A stretch of 48,096 nucleotides of DNA, taken from positions 1-48,096 of IMG/VR virus record IMGVR_UViG_3300037492_000387. One strand, 5' to 3'. Under the pieces are notes generated by a model. That model saw only the letters and a list, made by a program, of their open reading frames with translations. It did not search any database and was not told where the DNA came from. Position numbers and translations under genes: made by a program. This stretch comes from a virus. This document shows positions 21,259 to 31,156 of this stretch, piece after piece (positions within the stretch are counted from its first letter, which is position 1; each line of letters opens with the position of its first letter).

Positions 21259-24200
21259 ATGGCTGGTGAGGCGGTCGGAGAGTTATGGGTTGAGTTAGGG
21301 CTTAAATCAACCCTGTCTGAGGATAGCAAGAGAGAGACTGCTGCAGCCGAATCAACATTACGCTCTTTTTCAGACGTGGTCGATACTGTTTCAGCTAACA
21401 CGCTATCGATCCAGGTGGACACGTCATCCCTGGCACAAGTAGAAGATGGGGCCGGACGCATACGGGACTTGTCGGTCGCAATAGACGCGGCAAATGGGCA
21501 AACAATAAGCCCGGGATCTGATCTCTCCGGTGTAGAGTCCGAAGTCTCAACGACAGTATCTTCTCTTGATACACTGGTAACGAAGGCGGATGAAGTAAAT
21601 GGCGTGACTATTGCGCCCAACCTCGACTTATCTGGTTTTACTGGGGATATGGACTCTGTATTATCCGCATATGATGAATTTATCGAAGAGTCTGAAAATA
21701 TAAACGGTTTAGCTATCGCCCCAACTTCGGCAATCGAGGACGAGGTGGGGCCGGATGTAAGTGCGGCAATGGCCGCATACGACGAGTTTTTAGTCACGGG
21801 GGAAATTATCAACGGGTTTGTAATCTCGCCCACGTCAGGAATAGACGACGAAGTGGGGCCGGACGCAGGATCGGCATCTGCCGCTCTTGAAGACTTCCTA
21901 AAAACGGCCGAAGAAGTCAATTCCACCACCATAAAACCTGACTTCGATTCAAGTGGTGTAACTGAAGGGACCGAAGAAGCGGGTAAAGGTCTGGATGGGA
22001 TCAAAGGCAAGGCTGCCGGAGTTGGTATAATTATAGGCCTTGCCAGTGGCGGTCTGTTGGCGTTCGATAGTGCGCTATCTCAAGCAAATGCATCTACTGG
22101 AAAGTTTGCGGTAATGCTTGGTATCACTGAAGATGAAGCTCGGGCGATGGTTCTCGAACTTTCCAGTGCAACCGACGCGGCAACAGAATTAGCCCCGGCA
22201 TTTGAGACTCTCGCTCGAAATGGAATGACCAATATAGAAATGATGAAGAGTACCGCAAGCGCTGCAAACACTCTTGCGGACGCTACCGGGAACTCTACAA
22301 ACGGCATTCTAAACGATTTCATTCCAGCATTTAAGGCCGCCGGGATACCGTTATCTGACCTAACCGATAAGTCTGAATTGTTTTTTGCGGCAATACAAGC
22401 GGGGAACGGAGACGTAAGTACCTTTTCTCAGTTCTTAACGCGGGCAGCCCCAGACCTAAAAAAGATGGGGTACTCTACGGAAGAAATAATCGCCATTTAT
22501 ATTCAACTTATCAAGACGACTGGATCGGCTCGAATGGCGATGAAGGAGTTAAACTCTATAATGGGGGAGGTCCAGGCCAGTAACGACGCGGCTGGTAAAT
22601 CTCAGGAGGAATATACGACCGCCCTGGAGAACCTGGCCGACGCCACCAACTCGCTCAACAAACTCAATTCCGAGTACCAGAGCGCAATGGCAGACATTGC
22701 CACGGCGGCCGAAGATGCGGCTGCTGCCATTGAAGCATCTTTTATAGAGGCAATGAAAAACCAGGCCCGGGCAATTTCAGACGCCGAGGCCGACGTGGCA
22801 AAATATAAAAAGGCCCTGACAGACGCCGCAAACAATACTGAAGAGGTTGCACGGGCACAGTCTGATTATGAAGACGCCCTCCTACGAGTTCAAGAGGCAG
22901 AACGGGGGGCGGCAGATCTCGCGGTCGAATACCAGCAAAAACTCAAAGATCTGGCCGAGACTTCAGCTAATACAGCCGCCCAGCTCTCACAGGGTTTTGG
23001 GGGCAGTCTTGCCGGAGAGCAAGACTCCCTGGAAAGGATTCAAGATTCAATCGCAAAATACCGAAAAGAATTACAAGACGCCGGGGTCTCGACCGCGAAG
23101 ATCGACGAGTATACCAAGAACTACCAGGACACGTTAAACTCGATAAATGCATCTAAAGCAAAATCAACTCAACTTACTGAAGACTACAAGAAGGCGATGG
23201 CGGCAGCGTCCGGGGACGTAGGGAAACAACAGGCATTAACCGAAGCATATAAGGCGGCAATGTTGGCTGAACAAGCCCAACAACAAAAACTGATCGCCTC
23301 GGCGGAAGAGTACAAAGAAGGGATAGTCGACTCCTATAATACCGCCACTGAACAGAAGAACGCGGCATTAGAAAAACAAATCGCGGCAGAAGAGGCAAAT
23401 CTTGCGCAACTTGAAGATACACGAGATAAACAAGTATCTGACAACGAGACAACACTGGATCAACTAAACGCGGCGTATAAAACCGCCACCAAAACCAAAA
23501 AGGCGGAGATAAAGAGACAGATAGATGACTATAAGGCCATCGCTGAAGCTCAAAGTAAAGAGATAAAGAAACAAATCGATGCTGAAAAAGAGAAGATCGA
23601 TGCTCTCAAAGGCCAGAAGTCTGAAGCGGGAGAGAACCCGGCGGACGCCGTAGAAGGATATCTCAACGCTCTGAAAGATCAGAACACCATTCAACAAGAG
23701 ATCATCACTTCCACCACAGCCTACAACCAGGCGATGGATGATCTCGCGGAGAGTCTATCCACCGAAACAACCGAAGCAACCAATGCGTATAATGAAGCCG
23801 TAGCCCGTCAGCAAAAGGCAATTACTGACGCAAAAGATGCCCTGGTAGAGATGGAGAAAGCACTCCAGGCCGCAAAAGATGTTACGCCCGAAGTCGCTGC
23901 CGCCACATTAGAATATCAAAAAGCACTGGAGAAACTTTCTTTAGAGCAAGAGAAATCCGCAAAGATTCAGAGCGATTATACTGCCGACCTGGCAAAGAAC
24001 GAGCAAGTGGCTTCAGATAAACGCTCAGAATTAACCAAGAATTTTATTGAAGATTCAGACAAACAGCAAAAATCTATTGGTAAAATACGTGACGAAGTCG
24101 CAAAATTAAATGACGAAGTTAATAAGCCCGTTCTCAAGTTATCTGACAAAATAAAAGTGGAACCGTTATCCGAAGACGCCCTTGCAAAATATAAGTCTGA

Positions 24201-26286
24201 TATGGAGGGCATGGCGGGAGTAGACGATTATTATACTTCGGCCATTGAAAAACAAACCAACGCCCTGAATAATCTCGCGTTCGCACAACAGGAACACACC
24301 AAAAGTACTGCCGACATGGTCGCTCCTGTCGGTCTTGTTGCAGGTGCGGTGTCTTCGTTGGGGTTCCTACTTCCTGGGCTCACTACTGGGATAGGTTCGT
24401 ATCTCGGAGCTGCCGCCGGTGGACCGGGGATAATGGCAACACTCTCCGGGGCCGTGTCTGGACTTGGAACCACTCTTGCCGGTGCCGCCGGGAGTGTCAC
24501 TGCCGGGGCGTCCACTATCGGGACCGCGTTATCTGCCGGGCTCTCTAGTGCGGGAACCGTTGGTGCATTGGGAATGACGGCGGCGGTCGGGGCCGGTATT
24601 GCTGTAGGCCTTGCAGGAGTATTCGCCCTGGATAAGATCGGCGTGCTCACGGGGCTCTCTGATCTCGGAAAACAGATCGAGACGTCTCCTATAGGCGGCA
24701 CCATAATGAGCGGGCTGAAAGTCATGTTAGCCCCGGTGGGTGCAGTTGGGGCGGCTGTAATTGATATCGTTAGAGGGGACTTTGCGAAAATACCCGCCGA
24801 TATGATGAAGCCCTTCGAGCAAGCATCTGCCGTTCTTAAGCCTTCCTTAGATGCAATGTCCACAACTATATCGAATGGAATCGGGGCATTATCGACAATT
24901 GTATCCGATGGAGCTACTACGATAGGAAACGCGTTCTCAACCATGATCCAGGTTCCCGCCGGGCTTGTGGAAGGATTTATCGACACTGGAAAAACGGTTA
25001 TCGATAATGTTGTGAGCGGAATTGATGGTGCTAAAGACGCGGTAAAAACTATCCTTAATACGGCGCTAACTCTCGGGAGCGATTCCTGGAACTTCATTAA
25101 GTCCGGTTTTGCACTCGGCGGAAAGGAGATCATCGGAGCGGTTACGGCGGGTATCGGTGCCGTGAGTAGTACTGTTCTCTCCGCTTTCAACTCGGCGGTA
25201 AACTGGGGGGCGGACGTCTGGAGTATTCTGACTCAAGGGTTCTTACCCGCCGGGACCGGGATGGTAAACCTGATCGTAGACGGGATCAAGGCCGTGGCAA
25301 CACTCCCATATGATGCATTTGTCGAAATACTTGACGGCGTCCGAAAATTACTCCCGTTTTCCCCTGCCGAAGAAGGCCCGCTCTCCACAGTACCGGACTT
25401 TACCTCGTATCTCGTCCCGCCTCTGGCCCTGGCCGTTGACGGGGCTACAACAGAAGTGGATCGTTTCGTTGCCACGTCTGACGTATTGAAGGCCGCGTGT
25501 CTCGCCGATATCGCGAGTGTGAAGAATGCAGCTTCAGTCGTCTCACAAACCACAGAACAAATACTTGCTGATATCGAGAAGAGAAAGAAAGCTGACGGGC
25601 CAACGGATAGCAACCGGGGTGGGGGCGGCCCGACAAACACGAATCCAACCGGTTCAGACTTCAATTATTATGATGAGTCGTTCGGGGCGAACTTAGGGAA
25701 AGAGTCCACTCGCGGATTCGACGAAACCACGAAAGAGTGGACAATTTCGTATAATAATGGAATCGTGCGGGTGTTTGACGAGCAAAAGAAACTTATCAAG
25801 AACATCTTCGGAGACGCACTCACTGAGGAAATGAGAAGATATCTTCAGGACTGGGTAGACAGACAGTCCGGGGCGAAAGATGAAGGGGAGATCGGCACCA
25901 CTAACCCCAATGAGACTGGAGCAACGATACCCTACGTTGCGGAAGATGGCTCGGTAATAAAGAACCCCGAAGAATACTTTGGAACCGGCCCCAGTATTAA
26001 GGTTCTCCCAAAACCGATCCCTGATGCACCAAAAACCCCAATAACGCCCATACCAAACGAAGATGTTAATTCTCTTAAATCCATACTCGAACGCATTCAC
26101 GACGTACTCTTACTTATCGCGAATAAGTCCGGAGGTACTCTTATCGGAGACCCCAGGAGAATATTAGATCAAACACTGATGAGAATAGATAATATCAACC
26201 TGAAACAAGGAACAGTTGAAGAACTCATGAAAGAGTTGGACGCTCTACTTACTACCCAGGCGGCAGCAATGGGAGCAAGGGGATAA
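21259..26286 (+). CDS. Tape measure protein (1675 aa)
   Basis: This is the longest gene. Order: residues about 1-235 with about five 40-residue units carrying variants of INGxxIxP and DEVGPDxSAAxAAYDEFL; 240-440 with the typical tape-measure domain (FGVMLGITEDEAR-like, ELAPAFETLARNG, NTLADATGNS...FKAAGIPLSDLTDKSELFFAAIQAG); 440-1000 long coiled coils; 1020-1135 a very hydrophobic Gly/Ala region (membrane insertion); 1140-1400 helical; a Pro/Gly-rich linker near 1445-1475; and a C-terminal helix. It sets tail length and, at over 1,600 residues, predicts a tail near 250 nm by the usual 0.15 nm per residue rule. Confidence 0.92.
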   Translation: MAGEAVGELWVELGLKSTLSEDSKRETAAAESTLRSFSDVVDTVSANTLSIQVDTSSLAQVEDGAGRIRDLSVAIDAANGQTISPGSDLSGVESEVSTTVSSLDTLVTKADEVNGVTIAPNLDLSGFTGDMDSVLSAYDEFIEESENINGLAIAPTSAIEDEVGPDVSAAMAAYDEFLVTGEIINGFVISPTSGIDDEVGPDAGSASAALEDFLKTAEEVNSTTIKPDFDSSGVTEGTEEAGKGLDGIKGKAAGVGIIIGLASGGLLAFDSALSQANASTGKFAVMLGITEDEARAMVLELSSATDAATELAPAFETLARNGMTNIEMMKSTASAANTLADATGNSTNGILNDFIPAFKAAGIPLSDLTDKSELFFAAIQAGNGDVSTFSQFLTRAAPDLKKMGYSTEEIIAIYIQLIKTTGSARMAMKELNSIMGEVQASNDAAGKSQEEYTTALENLADATNSLNKLNSEYQSAMADIATAAEDAAAAIEASFIEAMKNQARAISDAEADVAKYKKALTDAANNTEEVARAQSDYEDALLRVQEAERGAADLAVEYQQKLKDLAETSANTAAQLSQGFGGSLAGEQDSLERIQDSIAKYRKELQDAGVSTAKIDEYTKNYQDTLNSINASKAKSTQLTEDYKKAMAAASGDVGKQQALTEAYKAAMLAEQAQQQKLIASAEEYKEGIVDSYNTATEQKNAALEKQIAAEEANLAQLEDTRDKQVSDNETTLDQLNAAYKTATKTKKAEIKRQIDDYKAIAEAQSKEIKKQIDAEKEKIDALKGQKSEAGENPADAVEGYLNALKDQNTIQQEIITSTTAYNQAMDDLAESLSTETTEATNAYNEAVARQQKAITDAKDALVEMEKALQAAKDVTPEVAAATLEYQKALEKLSLEQEKSAKIQSDYTADLAKNEQVASDKRSELTKNFIEDSDKQQKSIGKIRDEVAKLNDEVNKPVLKLSDKIKVEPLSEDALAKYKSDMEGMAGVDDYYTSAIEKQTNALNNLAFAQQEHTKSTADMVAPVGLVAGAVSSLGFLLPGLTTGIGSYLGAAAGGPGIMATLSGAVSGLGTTLAGAAGSVTAGASTIGTALSAGLSSAGTVGALGMTAAVGAGIAVGLAGVFALDKIGVLTGLSDLGKQIETSPIGGTIMSGLKVMLAPVGAVGAAVIDIVRGDFAKIPADMMKPFEQASAVLKPSLDAMSTTISNGIGALSTIVSDGATTIGNAFSTMIQVPAGLVEGFIDTGKTVIDNVVSGIDGAKDAVKTILNTALTLGSDSWNFIKSGFALGGKEIIGAVTAGIGAVSSTVLSAFNSAVNWGADVWSILTQGFLPAGTGMVNLIVDGIKAVATLPYDAFVEILDGVRKLLPFSPAEEGPLSTVPDFTSYLVPPLALAVDGATTEVDRFVATSDVLKAACLADIASVKNAASVVSQTTEQILADIEKRKKADGPTDSNRGGGGPTNTNPTGSDFNYYDESFGANLGKESTRGFDETTKEWTISYNNGIVRVFDEQKKLIKNIFGDALTEEMRRYLQDWVDRQSGAKDEGEIGTTNPNETGATIPYVAEDGSVIKNPEEYFGTGPSIKVLPKPIPDAPKTPITPIPNEDVNSLKSILERIHDVLLLIANKSGGTLIGDPRRILDQTLMRIDNINLKQGTVEELMKELDALLTTQAAAMGARG

Positions 26287-26288
26287 CT

Positions 26289-27269
26289 ATGTCGGTATTA
26301 TTGGGTACGACCGAACTAAAGAATTGTAGGCCTATCGAAGAGACTTCGGAAGTCGACGTAATATATGAGACTCTTCCAAGCGGTACAGTTACCATTCTTT
26401 CAGGAAGCACCATCCTAAAATCGTTCCAATTGGAGTTCTCCGCCGATACCAGAGCCGAAATAACGGAAGTATACGATATCACCACGTCGCAAACGTTGAC
26501 GATAGGGACGTCAACTTATGCGACGTGTCTGATTGTCAAGCGAGATCCGATCCAATGGACTCCGGACGGCACACCTCAGTATATTGGGAACGTCACGATC
26601 GCCCAGATAACGCACACCTACCCCACTTGCACGTTCGGCAGTGTCGCCATTCCGAAGCCCACGATAGACTACGGATTTACCCAGGATGTTGAAGAGTACC
26701 TTGTGGGCGGGGGTGCACGGCAAATACGGGAGGCAGCAATTCAACTATATGAGTTTAAGATCTCGATGCTCTCCATGTCCATTGCCGATATAACCGCGAT
26801 CTATGCCAAGTCCGGGAAAAAGACACTTGTCTTATCCGGAACGTCCTATACTAATTGTGTCATTACAAGTAAGTCCCCGATATCCTACCAGAAGGCGGGA
26901 TACTACAAGGGAGAAGTAACGATAAAGCAAGCCGCCGGGAGCGATAACGTCGTCACATTTGGGGGCTCCACCATTCCCGGAGCACAAGTTGAATATATTT
27001 ACGATAGTGCGGTTGCAGACGTGATCTTATCAGACGGTACGCGGGCTATCTCTGCGTCAACTGCGGTTAACCCCTCGTGGAAAGTCAAGATGGCAACCAC
27101 CATCCCGGGCGAGATAACTACCATATACACCAAGTCCGGAAAACAAACCCTGATACTTGATGGGGCAACGACTAGCAATTGCGTAATTATGTCCCGCGAT
27201 CCCATCACTGTATCCGGGATCGGTTGGTACGTCGGCGGGATAACTATTATGGCGCATACGGCACCATGA
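26289..27269 (+). CDS. Distal tail (Dit-like) protein with three repeats (326 aa)
   Basis: Three domains of about 105-115 residues repeat the plan: a strand ending in FxLxFS or FKIxML, an ITxIYxxxxxQTLxIxG.TYxNCxI line, then KRDPI/SKSPI/SRDPI, G.Y.GxVTI. This fits small tail domains such as Dit/gpU-like proteins in tandem. It directly follows the tape measure and so sits at the tail tip. It starts two bases after the tape-measure TAA. Confidence 0.65.
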   Translation: MSVLLGTTELKNCRPIEETSEVDVIYETLPSGTVTILSGSTILKSFQLEFSADTRAEITEVYDITTSQTLTIGTSTYATCLIVKRDPIQWTPDGTPQYIGNVTIAQITHTYPTCTFGSVAIPKPTIDYGFTQDVEEYLVGGGARQIREAAIQLYEFKISMLSMSIADITAIYAKSGKKTLVLSGTSYTNCVITSKSPISYQKAGYYKGEVTIKQAAGSDNVVTFGGSTIPGAQVEYIYDSAVADVILSDGTRAISASTAVNPSWKVKMATTIPGEITTIYTKSGKQTLILDGATTSNCVIMSRDPITVSGIGWYVGGITIMAHTAP

Positions 27270-27276
27270 GGATTTT

Positions 27277-28662
27277 ATGACCCATTCTTTTCTATCCGGT
27301 TGTAATGTCGTTTCGTTGACTGCCGAGAGATCGGTAATGAACCCGGTTGGGAAGTGCGTTGTTCAGGTGGAGGGATTCGATAGTCTTACTCATTATAATG
27401 TGGGGGATTCCGTGCAAGTCAGTCTTAGACAAGAGAGCGGGGGAACGTATGTGGGCGGAATAACTTTTGACGGTACTATACTAGAACGCACGTATACAAT
27501 TAGTGAAACCGGGCAATATTTGGGGTCGTTGACGATATACGACAGAATGTATTTACTAAGTAATGGGTTTTTTTATTTGGACTGGTATGATCCGGCAACT
27601 AGTTCAAAAGACTGGACAGTTGGACAACATATAACTTCTTGTTGCTCTACTGCAGGTATTGCTAAAAGTGGTAATCTTAATTATCCCGAATGGATCACAA
27701 ATGAATATATCGGAGACTTTTTTGGGAAACCAAACGAAACTTTATTGTCTCATTTGCAAACAGTTTGCTCAAATGCTGGTATTTTTTTCTTTATTCATGG
27801 TCAATATTTATATTTCTACACGTCCCGTACATTTGTATCCCCCCCATCAATTTCTCCATATGTAGGTACAACTGTAGATCATTCAACATTCAAGTTTATC
27901 TCTCCATATACAAATACTTATAAAACCCCAATTACGCAAGTAATTGTCGTAGGTAAAGCGGACGAAGACGGCATACTTGCAAAGGGGACATACGGAAGCG
28001 GGAGCAATCAATATATAGAAGTGAATAACAATTTCGAGACCGATATGGACTGTGTAACGCGGGCGACTAAATTATATAATGTTCTTAATGCACAAGAACC
28101 AGCGAGTTATACACTATATGAGGGCGGAAGTGTTGACTTAATGGATATAATAACGTTCGATACTGGACCTCAACGCGTAATTGGTTGGAAGTATAATTTT
28201 TCTGGTGGGGTTGGAAAGCACGAAGTTCAATTAACTACTGACGCAAATATGTTTAATTACCTCAAAAAAAGTAACGTAATAAATACGTCTTCAACGGCGG
28301 CGGCGGCAATTGCGAAGATCGCGGAAAAAGTAGCATATGATAAAATAGCAGTACCGTTAATCCCGATAATAAAATCAGGAGAAGTCTCGGTATTACAAGA
28401 AGGAACTACATACGTCACAGTCAACCCCGACGATGGCGGGGCATCTATTGAAAATGTGCGAGATCCCGGAGAAAGTTTAAATTTAGAAGACAAGGTCGTT
28501 ATAGTTCCAGTGAATAATCGATATGTGGCAATATCACTTGGACCGCAAAACATGGTTGGGGAAGTGAGTGAGGTAGATGTTGACGCGGGAACGTGCACGG
28601 TAGAAGTCGACGCCGATACTTATGAAGATGTAATTTGCCCGGCGGGCTGTGAGGAAATATAG
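27277..28662 (+). CDS. Tail hub/baseplate protein (461 aa)
   Basis: The N-terminal half has a hub-like pattern (SVMNPVGKCVVQVEGFDSLTHYNVGDSVQVSL, ILERTYTISETGQYLGSLTIYDRMYLLSNGF), then HLQTVCSNAGIFFFIHGQYLYFYTSRTF and TDMDCVTRATKLYNVLNAQEP, which resembles gp27/gpD-like (late control) hub proteins. The C-terminus carries an SH3/KOW-like repeat (LEDKVVIVPVNNRYVAISLG). The central part is markedly AT-rich compared with the tape measure. The next gene starts in its stop. Confidence 0.7.
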   Translation: MTHSFLSGCNVVSLTAERSVMNPVGKCVVQVEGFDSLTHYNVGDSVQVSLRQESGGTYVGGITFDGTILERTYTISETGQYLGSLTIYDRMYLLSNGFFYLDWYDPATSSKDWTVGQHITSCCSTAGIAKSGNLNYPEWITNEYIGDFFGKPNETLLSHLQTVCSNAGIFFFIHGQYLYFYTSRTFVSPPSISPYVGTTVDHSTFKFISPYTNTYKTPITQVIVVGKADEDGILAKGTYGSGSNQYIEVNNNFETDMDCVTRATKLYNVLNAQEPASYTLYEGGSVDLMDIITFDTGPQRVIGWKYNFSGGVGKHEVQLTTDANMFNYLKKSNVINTSSTAAAAIAKIAEKVAYDKIAVPLIPIIKSGEVSVLQEGTTYVTVNPDDGGASIENVRDPGESLNLEDKVVIVPVNNRYVAISLGPQNMVGEVSEVDVDAGTCTVEVDADTYEDVICPAGCEEI

Positions 28663-29069
28663 TGCCGATCAAGGTGGGAGATCCGGTTTTACTTGCTCCA
28701 CTTAAGGGCGGAGGATATGCCGCAGTCCCGTTTACACCGGTTTTAGCAGACGATCCTGTTATTCTTGTTTCCTCATCTCGCAATTATTATGCACTTAAAC
28801 CCTATGTTATAAATGTTGGGGACAAAGTCCTTCTCGTTCCAGTGAATGGACGGTATGTCGCGGTGAAGGTGGATGGCGGCGAAACACTTATCTTAGTTAG
28901 AATGGGGTCAGTTTACGAGTTTAATGCTACGGTTGATGGTCATGAATTATTGAATGATGGATTCAGACGTGCTACGTGCGAGACCTGGTATAACGATCCA
29001 AATTTGTTGGCCGAAGTGAGGATATATGATGCGGATTCCTACGAGGAAATAATGATGGGTGGGTTGTAA
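28662..29069 (+). CDS. Baseplate-associated beta-repeat protein (135 aa)
   Basis: The GTG start at 28662 uses the G of the preceding TAG. The protein has two full repeats and one partial: VGDPVLLAPLKGGGYAAV, ADDPVILVSSSRNYYALK, VGDKVLLVPVNGRYVAVKVDGG; the same unit is found at the end of the hub protein. These look like small beta barrels. The C-terminus (YEFNATVDGHELLNDGFRRATCETWYND) is different. It probably belongs to the tail tip. Confidence 0.6.
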   Translation: MPIKVGDPVLLAPLKGGGYAAVPFTPVLADDPVILVSSSRNYYALKPYVINVGDKVLLVPVNGRYVAVKVDGGETLILVRMGSVYEFNATVDGHELLNDGFRRATCETWYNDPNLLAEVRIYDADSYEEIMMGGL

Positions 29070-29070
29070 A

Positions 29071-29355
29071 ATGGTGTATCTTCAATGTCGGGTTGGGAAA
29101 ATATACACATATAATACCGGGACTGGGATGGCAACAATCCTACAAAAAGGAGGGGGCACAGTTCCGAACGTGTTAATATTTTCTAAAGCAACTCTGGAGT
29201 CTGATGATCTCTCATTCGCGCCCATGGGTACGATAATTGGGTTTGATTTTAATAGTGGGTACGCAACAATTGAGAAGTCAAGCGGGGCAACGGTTGATGG
29301 CGTTGTTCTGTATACCCCGACAGAAAGACGGATTGTTATTACGTATCCCACGTAG
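29071..29355 (+). CDS. Small baseplate/tip protein (94 aa)
   Basis: ATG 29071 follows the previous TAA by one base. The protein MVYLQCRVGKIYTYNTGTGMATILQKGGGTVPNVLIFSKA...GTIIGFDFNSGYATIEKSSG is all-beta and resembles an OB-fold-like tip domain. No motif allows a firm call; the place in the tail-tip cluster does. Confidence 0.6.
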   Translation: MVYLQCRVGKIYTYNTGTGMATILQKGGGTVPNVLIFSKATLESDDLSFAPMGTIIGFDFNSGYATIEKSSGATVDGVVLYTPTERRIVITYPT

Positions 29356-29363
29356 GTGTTTTT

Positions 29364-31004
29364 ATGACACACATGTTTTTTGAAATGTTGAAAGAGGGGG
29401 ATGTAGGAGAGACTCCAGGAATACCAGATGAAATATGTGGACTCAATATAACTGAACTCACGTATTATCAAGAAGAACCCGAAGACATTGTCGATATCAC
29501 CTATGATGATGGGGCCGATATTTACAAAGTGCACGATCGAGAATATTATAATGTATACTTATATAAAGCCCCACTTTATTATTACGATCCCGAAACAGAA
29601 GAAATAACGAGGGGATATACCGATATTGGTATTGTCGGCGTCCCTGGTATAGCTCAAATAGGAGACTCAATTCTATTTCATACAACACCCGGGGGACAAA
29701 ATATCGGGTATATAATGAGAAAGGGGGCGGGGTTTATTCATGCGATTACCGATCCATTGGGTGCCCGATTTAGAGGACGGATCGGCTCGCAAGACCCAGG
29801 AGTTCCGATATGTAAATTCGGATATGAAGACGACATAATAACGGAAAATGTGGTTTGTGTAGACGCGGGCACGTGGGAAGTGGTGTTTGCATTAGCTGAT
29901 TATTATACCAAATATATATCTGGAATACCAATTTTAGCAGACGATATCATTGAATTAGATATCGAGTTACTCGCAGAATTGCCCGGGGTGTCGTGGTTCC
30001 CGGACGGATACGAAGTTCCCTCGACAGATCCGTCTGTAACGTGGGGAGACTGGCCCGACTGTGAGCACCCATGTCCTGGTGGAGGAGAGAGAACGTGTCC
30101 ATACATTACACTGGAACCTCAGGAGTTCACGTATGATGGGCGGTCTAAAGTGCAGGTAGGATCTACTATCTTTGTAACAGATCAAATCAAATTTACGGCG
30201 GGGGCTGGAACTACGGGGTGGCTGGGTGGAAAACCCCAACCAGGATACTGGAACCAGGTTACTCCGGGAGACATAACTTCTATTTTCTCAAACGGGATTA
30301 ATGAAGTGACTATCGAAATTAGAGAACAGTATCCATCTTGGTTTGGTGCACATGGATATTGTGCCGGTGAGGTCGGAACATTTGATCCTCCCGCATATGA
30401 TTTTTGGCAGAATAATCAAACACTTGACTGGATCGGCGTAAATTATGGAATCACTATTATCTGGTTTGATGGTTACGGTAACGAAGATTCGTGGTATTGG
30501 TCACCGGCAACCAGTACATGGGCTCAATCAAGCAAACGAGAATGGACAGATGATCCCCACCCGTGCCCGGCAAATGGGGCAAAACATCAACAACCCTATT
30601 TCAATTTAGGAACAAAAACAATTAATTATCCTGGGAACGGGAATATGTATATATACACCAGCCCCATCCCCGCCGTTAGAGATCATTTTAAAGTCGTTGC
30701 CAACAATGGAGAAACGGGATGGATAGGAGGAGACCCGGGCAGTAACAGTTGGTATTCTGTTACCGGGTTACCTATAAATATAACGTCAATTTTTGCAACC
30801 GGTAATAATTCTGTATCTATTGAAGTAACTAGATTAAACCCAATCTGGACCCAGGCATTTGGTTGGTGCGCCGGAGAGACTCCGGTATTCGATCCGCCGT
30901 ATTATGACTATTATGTCCCATCTTTCTATAGTATTGGTCTTGGCGGTTCGATTGATCTATATTGTGAAAAACCAGACGATTATGACGAGGAGTATGCACC
31001 GTGA
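29364..31004 (+). CDS. Tail tip/receptor-binding protein with tandem C-terminal domains (546 aa)
   Basis: The N-terminal 210 residues are unique and acidic (DIVDITYDDGADIYKVHDREYYNVYLYKAPL). Then two repeats of about 140 residues follow, each starting with Cys-rich HPCPGGGERTCPY/HPCPANGAKHQQPY, running through TGWxGGxPxxxxWxxVT, ITSIFxxGxNxVxIEV and W...HGYCAGE...FDPPxYD. Paired Trp/Tyr-rich beta domains suggest sugar or protein binding at the tail tip. No family is recognised. The next gene's GTG overlaps the TGA. Confidence 0.65.
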   Translation: MTHMFFEMLKEGDVGETPGIPDEICGLNITELTYYQEEPEDIVDITYDDGADIYKVHDREYYNVYLYKAPLYYYDPETEEITRGYTDIGIVGVPGIAQIGDSILFHTTPGGQNIGYIMRKGAGFIHAITDPLGARFRGRIGSQDPGVPICKFGYEDDIITENVVCVDAGTWEVVFALADYYTKYISGIPILADDIIELDIELLAELPGVSWFPDGYEVPSTDPSVTWGDWPDCEHPCPGGGERTCPYITLEPQEFTYDGRSKVQVGSTIFVTDQIKFTAGAGTTGWLGGKPQPGYWNQVTPGDITSIFSNGINEVTIEIREQYPSWFGAHGYCAGEVGTFDPPAYDFWQNNQTLDWIGVNYGITIIWFDGYGNEDSWYWSPATSTWAQSSKREWTDDPHPCPANGAKHQQPYFNLGTKTINYPGNGNMYIYTSPIPAVRDHFKVVANNGETGWIGGDPGSNSWYSVTGLPINITSIFATGNNSVSIEVTRLNPIWTQAFGWCAGETPVFDPPYYDYYVPSFYSIGLGGSIDLYCEKPDDYDEEYAP

Positions 31005-31153
31005 AAACAACGTGTGAGATATGCGGAGGCCCCGCACAACTTGAAATGAGTGGTGGTATAATGACCGAAACATGCGATTTATGCCTTCACGTCAGGACCA
31101 CGGAATATATTATTCCCCAGAAAAAATATCCCGAAGTCTCACCATCTGAATAG
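31001..31153 (+). CDS. Zinc-ribbon micro-protein after the tail-tip gene (50 aa)
   Basis: GTG 31001 overlaps the preceding TGA. The protein MKTTCEICGGPAQLEMSGGIMTETCDLCLHV has two CxxC knuckles, then a Pro-rich basic tail (IPQKKYPEVSPSE). It is a clear zinc ribbon, placed as the last gene before the late promoter at 31157. Function unknown. Confidence 0.65.
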   Translation: MKTTCEICGGPAQLEMSGGIMTETCDLCLHVRTTEYIIPQKKYPEVSPSE

Positions 31154-31156
31154 CCC

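Noticed and set aside
24231-25190. 319-aa minus-strand frame inside the tape measure
   Set aside because: It mirrors the Gly/Ala-rich membrane region; no start signal or family features.
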